A stretch of 64,000 bases of DNA from Rubripirellula amarantea (GTDB lineage Bacteria; Planctomycetota; Planctomycetia; Pirellulales; Pirellulaceae). Position 1 is the first letter of the stretch. Each line of letters begins with the position of its first letter. The DNA lies in the NCBI RefSeq assembly GCF_007859865.1, contig NZ_SJPI01000001.1, positions 2,683,132-2,747,131 on the forward strand, in the 5' to 3' direction. The position numbers and the translations under genes were made by a program. The notes beneath the pieces are model-generated. The model did no database searches and was not told the DNA's origin. It worked only from the letters and a program-made list of their open reading frames with translations. Below are positions 1-8,047 of the stretch, piece by piece.

Positions 1-559
1 TCCACCACCGCATCGTGCCAGTCGCTTCCAGCGGAAGTTCGTCGCGTTTTTGCAAGTAACCAGCGGTGGACGATCCGAGGGATCGAACAACGCGACCAGA
101 CAACCCGCCATCCTCCCGATGGGGACGGAGCGTCACGTAGCTGGTTAGTGCATGACGTAGCTCGGGATAGTTTCTTTCGAGCGAACGGGCGGCGTACTCC
201 GGTTGAACCGAAGTGCCTCGCAGCGACCAAAGATAACGATACAAATAGACAGCAACGGCCAAAGAGCCAAAAGCAAACCCTAAGGTTCGAATAAGCGGGC
301 TTGGTGAATAGATCCACTGATCGATGACGATCCACGCAAAGAGCGCAACAAGTATCCCTTGAACCAAACGCAAGCAGCGGCGAACACATTCGGCCCACCA
401 CAGGGCTCGGCACGCCTCGTCGATGCGGGTTTCGATTAATTCATCGCTAGCTGACTTGGATCGTGCATTTGGGTTCGACTCAGGACCATTTTTCTCGGCT
501 ATCGGTGCTCCCGAGCCAACGCCTTGGTTGGTCAAATGAGGAGGAGCGGTTGCCGACAT
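1..559 (-). CDS. Partial membrane protein with DUF4175-like N-terminus
   Basis: Read leftward from an ATG at 559, the frame stays open to the window edge and gives the first 186 residues of a larger protein; the remainder lies outside the window. A polar leader of about 45 residues is followed by two hydrophobic helices at residues 63-83 and 88-111, then a helical segment around residues 123-140 containing ARSLERNYPELRHAL. Two N-terminal helices followed by an 'LE..YPEL...L' stretch resembles the start of long DUF4175-like membrane proteins, which in planctomycetes often neighbour MoxR, DUF58 and VWA genes. That family assignment is pattern-based inference. No such partners are visible on this side. 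The gene is divergent from the helix-turn-helix gene at 1035. I am confident it is coding and unsure of its function. Confidence 0.7.
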   Translation of the reverse strand, partial: MSATAPPHLTNQGVGSGAPIAEKNGPESNPNARSKSASDELIETRIDEACRALWWAECVRRCLRLVQGILVALFAWIVIDQWIYSPSPLIRTLGFAFGSLAVAVYLYRYLWSLRGTSVQPEYAARSLERNYPELRHALTSYVTLRPHREDGGLSGRVVRSLGSSTAGYLQKRDELPLEATGTMRWW

Positions 560-1034
560 AATTACGTATAGCCCATTAGAGTGACGAGACGTCGCAACCA
601 ATTAGCGAAAAACAATTCGCATCGTGAAAGCGGCGCTGCTGCAAGCACTAGTATAGCTTTGCAAAGCCCGTCGCTACGCCACGAGCTGACCCATAATTCA
701 TCGTGACAATCGATTATGCGGGCTGGGAAGCCAACGAAATCTCAAATTTTGCCCCCTATGCTCGTCTGCCAGCTAGGATAATTCTTGACAACCGTTCATC
801 TTAGGACTGCGGTACTTTGCGGCGAATCAGGCGAGTTTCTTGGACGTTGCCGTCCTATACTGACACGCCGCCGCAAAGTGGTTATGGAAATTTTGGCGGA
901 CTTTCATGCCTGTAACCGCGTTGAATTGAGGCCTTGCTTCGATGTCCCCCGTCCCCGTGTATGGATCGAGTGGGCAAACTGTTAAATTGGCGTCGTACTG
1001 ACACTCGCTTCCCACTTTTTTAGCCTGACTATCT
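560..1034. other. Divergent intergenic region
   Basis: This 475-bp gap separates the leftward membrane-protein gene from the rightward helix-turn-helix gene, so it should hold both promoters. A TTGACA hexamer lies at 785-790, but no convincing -10 box follows at the usual distance. Short frames on both strands are open here, but none has a plausible start or protein-like composition. I see no hairpin, repeat or RNA gene. Confidence 0.5.
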
Positions 1035-2177
1035 ATGAGATACGCCTTCCGACTCGCGGAATTGCTTGGCCACACCCCGGACCGCCGAAAGCGACCGGGG
1101 ACGATTAAATCGATTGTCGAACACACCGGTTTGGATCGTCACCAAGTGGCTTCTTTGCTTAAGAACGAAGCGAAGTACATCCCCTTGGATGCGCTTTCGC
1201 GAATTTGTGACTATTTGATTGATCATGGGTACGCGACCGCTGACCAATTGCCCGGCGCCTTGTTTGCGGTCAACGCCGAAAACTTTTGGGAGCTTTTAGC
1301 TCGTCGTGGCGAAATCGAAATCGTTCTAGGCGTCCGCGAGAATCCGGATGCCGTTTCGCCGGACAGCGCCACCGTGGTCGCCAGTGACGCGGTGCTCTTT
1401 GGTGAATTGCTTAACGGTGTATCAACACTTGGTGGTGCTGCTAAACACAAGGGCCCGGTTGAGGGTGAAGACGGTCCCACGGCCGTTCCAATGCCCGATC
1501 GTTTGCAGCAAACCTTAGTGTGGAGCCCCGGCCAAGTATCGCTTGAAGATGCTCGTGCTCGAGCGGGCGAAGTCTTTGAAGGTTTCGTTGACGCGCAAGG
1601 TGACCGTGGACTCGTTTGCATCGGAAGTGTGAAGAGCAACCCAGTCGCTGAGTTAGTCTTCGCTGATGCGTTTGGATGCACTCCATTTGTGACCGAAGAT
1701 GATGTCGACGATGTATCAGCACGATCGTGTCCGTTCTTTCTTCGATACCGGGACAGCGATCCGCAACCAGGCGGGGCGTCCGCTGGTACTCGGCTCAGCA
1801 AGAACGAAGACGCACCGGAGCCAGGTTTCTACTACGAGAAGGACGACGGCACCTGGGCTTACGCCGGTGGTAAGAAATCCGACTCGGCATTGGTGTTCTA
1901 TCTCTTCCGCGAAGCACTCGGTCGACTCGACATGGTGTTGAGCGGTTTCTCGGGTCGGGCCACTCGTTTGCTCGCTAAGACGCTGGCGATTCGCGGCGAA
2001 GAATTCTGGCCGCCGGTCTACGAAGAAGATGGTCTGCAAATTGGTGCGTACTTGGTTCAGTACGAAAACACCGAAAACAAACCTAGCCGTGATGATCTGC
2101 TGTTCAATTCCGGTGGTGCCGCAGAGATCATGCCTCTTTCGCGAGAAGCGATCGCTAAACGTATCGCCCGTCGATAG
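1035..2177 (+). CDS. Helix-turn-helix regulator with large unrecognised C-terminal domain
   Basis: This 380-residue protein begins with a Cro/C1-type (XRE-like) DNA-binding segment at about residues 22-66: IVEHTGLDRHQVASLLKNE forms the turn and recognition helix and is followed by LDALSRICDYLIDHG, typical of this fold. The remaining 300 residues match no domain I recognise. They contain a mixed alpha/beta stretch near GLVCIGSVKSNPVAELVFA and a C-terminal block rich in aromatic residues (GFYYEKDDGTWAY, FWPPVYEEDGLQIGAYLVQYE). There is no signal peptide or membrane segment, so it is probably a cytoplasmic one-component regulator whose C-terminal part senses a ligand; that role is inferred. No clear Shine-Dalgarno precedes the ATG at 1035. 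The gene stands alone between a divergent and a convergent neighbour. Confidence 0.8.
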   Translation: MRYAFRLAELLGHTPDRRKRPGTIKSIVEHTGLDRHQVASLLKNEAKYIPLDALSRICDYLIDHGYATADQLPGALFAVNAENFWELLARRGEIEIVLGVRENPDAVSPDSATVVASDAVLFGELLNGVSTLGGAAKHKGPVEGEDGPTAVPMPDRLQQTLVWSPGQVSLEDARARAGEVFEGFVDAQGDRGLVCIGSVKSNPVAELVFADAFGCTPFVTEDDVDDVSARSCPFFLRYRDSDPQPGGASAGTRLSKNEDAPEPGFYYEKDDGTWAYAGGKKSDSALVFYLFREALGRLDMVLSGFSGRATRLLAKTLAIRGEEFWPPVYEEDGLQIGAYLVQYENTENKPSRDDLLFNSGGAAEIMPLSREAIAKRIARR

Positions 2178-2237
2178 TGAAGCTAGCGGCATGCGAGCGG
2201 CGAAGGCGAATTCACTTTTCGTCTCAACCGCCGCTGC

Positions 2238-3128
2238 TTAGTACTGCGTTCCCGGTCGACGCCAATCTAGGTTTTGACCGGTCGTGGTTGGTGCTGCGGG
2301 CGTTTGTGCCTGCTCGGCCATGCTTGCTCCGCGTGAATCAAACGAGCTGACGTTGGCTTGCGAATCAAATGGTCGTGGTCGCGATTCAAATTGCGGTGTT
2401 GTGGAAGGCATCGGAGTGAATCCCGTTTGAGCAAATTGCATCGGGGCGGATTGTCCAGCGTAGTTGTTCGCCGGTGAAGGCATCATGCTCGGACTAGCGA
2501 TCGGCGACGGCGAGTATTGAACGCTACTGCCTGCGTATGAGTTGACTCCGGTGTATCCAGGCGGGTTCGGAGCGCCCGTCAAGTCGATCACCTGCATCCC
2601 GCCAGCGCGTGCATCGCGTTGGTTGGTGAATTGAGACCGGTCAGCCGGCGTTTCTTGCTGAGGGAAAGTCGTTGCGGGGCCGAAGGCCGCATTCGTTTCT
2701 GTCCAGGAAGCCGTTTGAACGCCGGACCCGATCGGTGTTGAATCGAAAGTGGGCGCACCTATTGGCGAACGATCGAACGAATCATTCGATGGCGGGGGCA
2801 GTTCGGATGGAGCCGTTGCTAAACCGTCGTACTGTGAGAATCCGTTTGGTGCGGAACCAATGTAGGGTGAACTTGTGGGCGACGAACCTAGGTAGTTGTT
2901 GGGCACGACAGCGGTTGCCGAGCCGTTGAAGGATCCGGTCGGTGGCGGCGAAACTCTTGTGCTGCCTCCGAACGGCCCAAGTACTGGTGTTTGTCCGGGG
3001 GCAACCGGCGACAAAGAACCTAGCGGCGATAATTGTCCACTGGCCGTTGGACCGGTCGTTTGGCGGCAACCGCCAACCAGGGTCAATCCCATTGCAAGGG
3101 AAAGCAGCGTGAAACAGGTGTATCGCAT
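2238..3128 (-). CDS. Pro/Ser/Gly-rich lipoprotein
   Basis: The frame is open upstream to 3209, but the lipoprotein signal starts at the ATG at 3128 (an ATG at 3140 is also possible): MRYTCFTLLSLAMGLTLVGG followed by the lipid-accepting Cys of an LVGGC lipobox. The mature part, about 275 residues, is low in complexity and rich in Pro, Ser, Gly, Thr and Asn, with no recognised domain. It should be an extended envelope-anchored protein. It is divergent from the secretin gene, whose likely start lies about 290 bp away, so the two may share a regulatory region. The neighbourhood suggests a role at the envelope, but its function is unknown. Confidence 0.75.
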   Translation of the reverse strand: MRYTCFTLLSLAMGLTLVGGCRQTTGPTASGQLSPLGSLSPVAPGQTPVLGPFGGSTRVSPPPTGSFNGSATAVVPNNYLGSSPTSSPYIGSAPNGFSQYDGLATAPSELPPPSNDSFDRSPIGAPTFDSTPIGSGVQTASWTETNAAFGPATTFPQQETPADRSQFTNQRDARAGGMQVIDLTGAPNPPGYTGVNSYAGSSVQYSPSPIASPSMMPSPANNYAGQSAPMQFAQTGFTPMPSTTPQFESRPRPFDSQANVSSFDSRGASMAEQAQTPAAPTTTGQNLDWRRPGTQY

Positions 3129-3414
3129 TTCCGATTCCATGTCATCGGTGAGAGAACGTTCGGCGGTTCCAGAGGACATCTCCAGCGCCGGTTCCACGAG
3201 CTTTAACAAAAGTCGGAATTTCGTCGAAACCCCGAATTCATACCCCCACGGCGAATTCTCTCTGAAGCGACTGTGCCGGTTTTGACGACGAAGACGGTAA
3301 TCCGAGTTGGCTCACCACTTTTGCGCGCCAATTTTATGCAAACCACCAAGCTGCTACGCCTCGCTCTCTCAAACGAGTTCGAACGCTAGCTTCCAGGCAA
3401 CGCCAGGTTCACTC

Positions 3415-6400
3415 ATGGTCCATCAACGACACGTCGTATTAGGCATCCTCGTAATTAGCGTGTGGATGATTCCTGACTTGGCATCGGCTCAATCGCCCGC
3501 CAGCGCGGCGCAAATTCAAAAGATCCAAGTGCCCCCTCAGGAAGCATCGGAGATCGCTACGCGAATGGGATTGCTCTACCGAGATGTCTCAGGGGTTCAG
3601 ATCTCGTCTGATTCGCGGAATGGCCAGCTCATCGTGATGGCTCCGCCGTCGCTGCACGCGAAGATCGCCGACGATGTTCGAACCTGGATGCAATCGGATG
3701 CTCGCAAGAGAGCGGCTAGCAATCAATCAGACGACTACGTGCACTTGCTTCGCAATATCACAGCGGCGCAGTTCGAAACACAATTTAAGCAAATCACCTC
3801 GGCGCCACCGGCGGTCACGCGTTCGCGGTCGGGTGAGCAAGCCGTCTTTCGATTGTCCAGCGGTATGTTGATCGGTTCCACGGTGCAGGTTGACCGACAA
3901 GTTGGAACGGTGACCGTGATTGCATCGGTCAGCAAGATGGAAGGCTGGAAAAAGCTGATTGCCATGATGGACGCCAGCGTAAGCAAACCCAATGAAACGA
4001 CAAGTCTCTTGCGTTTGCACAACGCCGAACCGGCTCCGATTCAACGGGCGATTCGTTTGATCACGGAAATGAACCAGCGTAACCGACGAGCCGAATCGAA
4101 CGTAAAACGTTCGCCCTTTCAAAACGCGGTGTTTCAACAGGACGCAGCCGGTGGCCAAGCCGAACCGGATAATGGCAATCGAGATGCGGGTCAGCCAGCC
4201 GACGGCGAAACACCCGAGGGTGGTGCCGGGCTAATCGGCGACACTCAAATCGAATTTGTGCCTGAATTGGGAACGATCATCATCAAAGGTGCCGAACGTG
4301 ACGTGCAACGCGTCATGGAAGTCATCAAGCAGATCGAAGCACAAAGCGAGGTTACCAAGCCGGATGTCGAGGTGGTGCAGTTGCAGCACGCTGATTCCAA
4401 TGCGGTCGCAACATTGCTGAGCCAACTCTATGAAGACGTTTTGGCAGCACGTCAAGGAAGTGTCAGTATCACGTCGCTTGACGAGCCGAATGCACTGCTA
4501 TTGATCGGACGGACCGAAGCGATCAAGAGTTTGTTGGAACTGATCCAAAAGATTGACCAACCCATTGCTGATGAAAACCGGTTGCGAGTGTTTCGTTTGC
4601 AGCACGCATCGGCGCTTGATGCCGAGCAAACCATTCGTGACTTCTTCACCGATCGACCCGGCGAAGGAGACGATATACGACCAGGGTTGGGCACACGCGT
4701 TCGAATCTTGGCGGATTACCGCACCAATTCACTGATCATCAGTGCGAGCCCACGCGACTTGTCCGAAGTCGAGAAGCTGATCAACAACTTGGATGTTCAA
4801 GAGATTGCATCGCAAAGTCAGATCAAAGTCTTCCAACTCAACAACGCGCTTGCCGAAGACTTGGCACCCGTCATTCAAGACGCGATCAACGGTGAAGGCG
4901 AAGGCGATGATACGAATCAAACCGCACCTTCGACCACTTTGTCAATCGTTACTCTTGATCCTAATGGGTCCAATATTCTCGACTCAGGCATCCTGTCTGG
5001 GGCTGTTGTGACGGCCGATACAGGGGCGAACGCGATTGTAGTTCGAGCTCCGACGGCAAGCATGGCGTTGATTGGCGAATTGATTCGTCAACTCGACCGG
5101 GCACCGGGAATTGATTCCCTCGTCAAGGTGTTCACGATTGAAAATGGTGACGCCTTGCAATTGACCACTGCGTTACAGGATTTGTTCGGCCAGGATGCTT
5201 CTACCGCCGGAACCAGCGTTGGTGCTGGGAATCTTGCCGGGTTGCCGTCCTCGACCGCCGGAGCGGATTCATCCTTAGTCCCGCTTCGCTTTAGCACCGA
5301 TCAGCGAACGAACAGCATTGTTGCGAGCGGTAGTGCCGAGGACCTTGAAGTGGTCGAAAGTATTTTGCTGCGTTTGGATAGCCAAGGGTTTGCTGAGCGA
5401 ATCACAGAGGTGATTTGGCTTCGGCACCAAGCTGCCGCTGATGTTGCCGCGGCATTGCAAGCCTATGTGCAACAGCGGACTCAGACCGTCAATACGATCC
5501 AGCAGTTTCAGCAAGGGCTCGGCCCATTCGATTTGCCAGATCGCGATTTGATCGTGGTTGCCGAACCGGTAACCAACAGCGTACTGCTAAGTGTTGCACC
5601 GCGTTTGTACGAAGATGTTCGACGTTTGATCGACCGTCTCGACCGTCGTCCACCGATGGTGATGATCAAGGTCGTGCTCGCGGAAGTCGCCCTAGGTGAC
5701 ACGTTCGAAGTGGGTGGCGAAGTCGGCCTGCAAGATGCATTGGTTTATGACCGCGGCATTGCTGCAGATAGCTTTGGACCCGCACCCAGTGTTCCAGGAT
5801 TCAATTACAACGGTTCCAGCCCTAGCTTCACAACGACCAACCCTGGCAATGGATACCGCAGCGGTAACGTGGCAGGCCGCGGTGTGAGTAACTTCGGCGT
5901 GGGAACAACCAACTCGGCTCTCGGGTACGGTGGTTTGGTGCTTAGTGCCGCTAGCGACTCGGTAAGTTTGCTGTTGCGTACGCTTCAAGAAGCCAATCGC
6001 TTGCAGGTGCTAAGCCGTCCGCATGTGATGACAGTCGACAACACCGAGGCCGCCGTGCAAGTCGGTCGCCAAGTCGCACGGATTCGCGATGTGACGCAAA
6101 ATGTGCAGGGTTCACTCGTTTCGACCGAAGACATCCAAGTCGGTTTGATCCTACGGATTCGACCTCGCGTCGGTGCCGATGGACTTATCGTTATGGATGT
6201 TGATGCCGAGCGATCACAGCGAGACCAGAACAACGGAACGCCCATCCCGGCGGGCGACGGAACGGTCGTGATCGTCGATGACATTGTCACGACCAACGCG
6301 CAATCCACCGTCGCTGCATTTAGCGGCCAAACGGTTGTCTTCGGTGGACTGATTCAAAAGACGCGGTCCAACTTCAGTCGTCGCGTTCCGATCATCGCTG

Positions 6401-7143
6401 ACATTCCCATCATCGGGAATCTGTTCAAGTACGACCAAGAAACGGAAGACCGAAGCGAATTGTTGATCTTCTTGACACCAATGCTTGTTACCGGTGAAGA
6501 AGACCTTGAATACGTCAAGCAGGTCGAATCGAGCCGTATGAGTTGGTGTTTGGCCGACGTCGTTGAAATGCACGGGGACGTTGGACTCAGCGGTGGCTAC
6601 GGTCTTTGGGGACCAGCGACCGGTGGCACCATCTATCCTGACATGCAACCAACGGTCGACGACATCATCATCCACGATGACTACTCGGTTGACTCTTACT
6701 CGGTCGATCCACAAACGATGCAAAGTTACCCGCAGGGCACCTACCCCCAAGGAACATACCCTCAGGGTTCGTATCCCCAGGGAATGCCAAGCATCCCAGG
6801 CGGTTCGTACTATCCGGAAGTGGCACCTTCGATCCAGTCGCCTCCTTATCAGGCACCCACGATGGATCTGCCAGCACCTAACGCTCCCGTGGTTCCGGCA
6901 TTACCGATCGAGCCTTCGGAAGTACGTGTTCCGAGTCAACAATTTTCGCCCCAGGCGAGTAACTCCGTTCAGCAGCCTTCGGCTGTGCTTGATTCGATCA
7001 AGTTGTCCGAGCCCAATCTGCAAGTCAGTTGGCAGGACATGATCGGCGCCTCGTCGGACGCGACTTCACTACCCTCGTACGCTCTTCCCGCAACATCGAC
7101 AGCGACGAAGCCTAGTCGTATGCCAACCAGCACATCCAAGTAA
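3415..7143 (+). CDS. Large secretin (GspD/PilQ family) with expanded N-domain array
   Basis: The frame is open from 3307, but the ATG at 3415 begins a clean signal peptide (VVLGILVISVW...LASAQS), giving 1242 residues. After the signal come about seven repeated modules of 80-100 residues, each with a 'xVFxLxxA' strand at its start and an 'IxxLD' helix at its end (for example LRVFRLQHASALDAEQ, IKVFQLNNALAEDLAP, LVKVFTIENGDALQLT). These are N1/NolW-type secretin domains. The secretin gate domain spans about residues 744-1027 and carries the family hallmarks VGRQVARIRDV, FGGLIQKTRSNFSRRVPIIA and DIPIIGNLFK. The last 215 residues are a Pro/Gln/Ser-rich tail with four YPQG repeats near residues 1104-1122. 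Secretins form outer-membrane channels for type II/III/IV-pilus systems. No inner-membrane or ATPase partner is in the window; lipoproteins flank it on both sides. Usual GspD is about 650 residues with three N1 domains, so this is roughly twice the size. Confidence 0.9.
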   Translation: MVHQRHVVLGILVISVWMIPDLASAQSPASAAQIQKIQVPPQEASEIATRMGLLYRDVSGVQISSDSRNGQLIVMAPPSLHAKIADDVRTWMQSDARKRAASNQSDDYVHLLRNITAAQFETQFKQITSAPPAVTRSRSGEQAVFRLSSGMLIGSTVQVDRQVGTVTVIASVSKMEGWKKLIAMMDASVSKPNETTSLLRLHNAEPAPIQRAIRLITEMNQRNRRAESNVKRSPFQNAVFQQDAAGGQAEPDNGNRDAGQPADGETPEGGAGLIGDTQIEFVPELGTIIIKGAERDVQRVMEVIKQIEAQSEVTKPDVEVVQLQHADSNAVATLLSQLYEDVLAARQGSVSITSLDEPNALLLIGRTEAIKSLLELIQKIDQPIADENRLRVFRLQHASALDAEQTIRDFFTDRPGEGDDIRPGLGTRVRILADYRTNSLIISASPRDLSEVEKLINNLDVQEIASQSQIKVFQLNNALAEDLAPVIQDAINGEGEGDDTNQTAPSTTLSIVTLDPNGSNILDSGILSGAVVTADTGANAIVVRAPTASMALIGELIRQLDRAPGIDSLVKVFTIENGDALQLTTALQDLFGQDASTAGTSVGAGNLAGLPSSTAGADSSLVPLRFSTDQRTNSIVASGSAEDLEVVESILLRLDSQGFAERITEVIWLRHQAAADVAAALQAYVQQRTQTVNTIQQFQQGLGPFDLPDRDLIVVAEPVTNSVLLSVAPRLYEDVRRLIDRLDRRPPMVMIKVVLAEVALGDTFEVGGEVGLQDALVYDRGIAADSFGPAPSVPGFNYNGSSPSFTTTNPGNGYRSGNVAGRGVSNFGVGTTNSALGYGGLVLSAASDSVSLLLRTLQEANRLQVLSRPHVMTVDNTEAAVQVGRQVARIRDVTQNVQGSLVSTEDIQVGLILRIRPRVGADGLIVMDVDAERSQRDQNNGTPIPAGDGTVVIVDDIVTTNAQSTVAAFSGQTVVFGGLIQKTRSNFSRRVPIIADIPIIGNLFKYDQETEDRSELLIFLTPMLVTGEEDLEYVKQVESSRMSWCLADVVEMHGDVGLSGGYGLWGPATGGTIYPDMQPTVDDIIIHDDYSVDSYSVDPQTMQSYPQGTYPQGTYPQGSYPQGMPSIPGGSYYPEVAPSIQSPPYQAPTMDLPAPNAPVVPALPIEPSEVRVPSQQFSPQASNSVQQPSAVLDSIKLSEPNLQVSWQDMIGASSDATSLPSYALPATSTATKPSRMPTSTSK

Positions 7144-7163
7144 TCCTTCGAACGAGTTCAATC

Positions 7164-8030
7164 ATGAAGATTTTCACTCTCCGAATCGCTTGTCTGACCG
7201 TGTGCGCGTTCGCCGTCACTCTGGCTGGATGCGCGACATGGTCAAAGAACGACAAGTCGAAGAAGGAAGACTCCGGTAGCTTCTTCAGCAAGATTCCATT
7301 CGTAGGGAAAGGCAAAGAAGAGCCTGAGGAATATCCCAAGCCCGTCAAACTAGTTGCGACGTGGACAGCGGACACCTTGATGCAAACCGGACGCACTCCC
7401 ACGCGAGGCTTCGGCGGACGCGTGTTCTTCTACGACGAAAAGTCGCGTCCAGTGCCCGTCGATGGCACACTGGTAATTCACGGTTTCGATGACACCGCTG
7501 ATACAGAGCAGCGACGGCTCAAGCGTTTTGAATTCACGCCTGAACAATTCACACGGCACTTCAGCCAAACCGACCTCGGTGCCTCGTACAGTGTATGGGT
7601 TCCTTGGGATGCTATTGGTGGCGATCAACGACGTATTTCTTTGGTTGCTTCGTTCAAAACCAAACAAGGCGAGATGGTGCAAGGCATCCCTGCGACCGTT
7701 CTATTGCCTGGTAAGAAGCAGTCGGTCGAGCAGGTCGAAATCGCAAATCACTCTCCTCAATACAAACAGTATCGCGAAGCGACCCTCAACGCCGCACCAA
7801 GAAGCGGTTTGATGACAACGACCATAGCGAGACGCGAATCGACCCTTAACCGCCAAGATTCACCCGGATTGAACATTCCGACGATGCAGTCTTCGAACAG
7901 TCAAATCGCGTCGGGCAATACGAGCGGTAAGACACCGTCGATGGATCTAGAAATTTCTCCGAGACAGAGAATTCCTGGTGCGGCGAGCCCGCAGATTCTT
8001 CCCGCCAGTGCCGTCTTGCCTAGCAAGTGA
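7164..8030 (+). CDS. Lipoprotein encoded directly after the secretin
   Basis: This 288-residue protein starts with a lipoprotein signal (ACLTVCAFAVTLAGC, lipid-accepting Cys 23). A Lys/Asp/Glu-rich linker follows, then a compact region at about residues 50-190 that looks all-beta (LVATWTADTLMQTG, GFGGRVFFYDEKSRPVPVDG, SYSVWVPWDAIGG) and a disordered tail. I recognise no named family. Only 20 bp separate it from the secretin stop and both are on the plus strand, so they are very probably co-transcribed. By analogy with pilotin and PilP lipoproteins it may assist assembly of the channel; this is inference from position. The gene is convergent with the propeller gene at 8048. Confidence 0.8.
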   Translation: MKIFTLRIACLTVCAFAVTLAGCATWSKNDKSKKEDSGSFFSKIPFVGKGKEEPEEYPKPVKLVATWTADTLMQTGRTPTRGFGGRVFFYDEKSRPVPVDGTLVIHGFDDTADTEQRRLKRFEFTPEQFTRHFSQTDLGASYSVWVPWDAIGGDQRRISLVASFKTKQGEMVQGIPATVLLPGKKQSVEQVEIANHSPQYKQYREATLNAAPRSGLMTTTIARRESTLNRQDSPGLNIPTMQSSNSQIASGNTSGKTPSMDLEISPRQRIPGAASPQILPASAVLPSK

Positions 8031-8047
8031 TTCGCAGATCGTCCGCG

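Noticed and set aside
785-790. TTGACA as promoter of the helix-turn-helix gene
   Set aside because: No acceptable -10 hexamer 16-18 bp downstream, and it lies 245 bp before the start.
785-985. Short plus-strand frame of 66 codons upstream of the helix-turn-helix gene
   Set aside because: It starts at TTG, has no ribosome-binding site and its sequence is not protein-like.
6214-6750. 178-codon frame antisense to the secretin
   Set aside because: It overlaps the conserved gate domain and shows no independent start signal.
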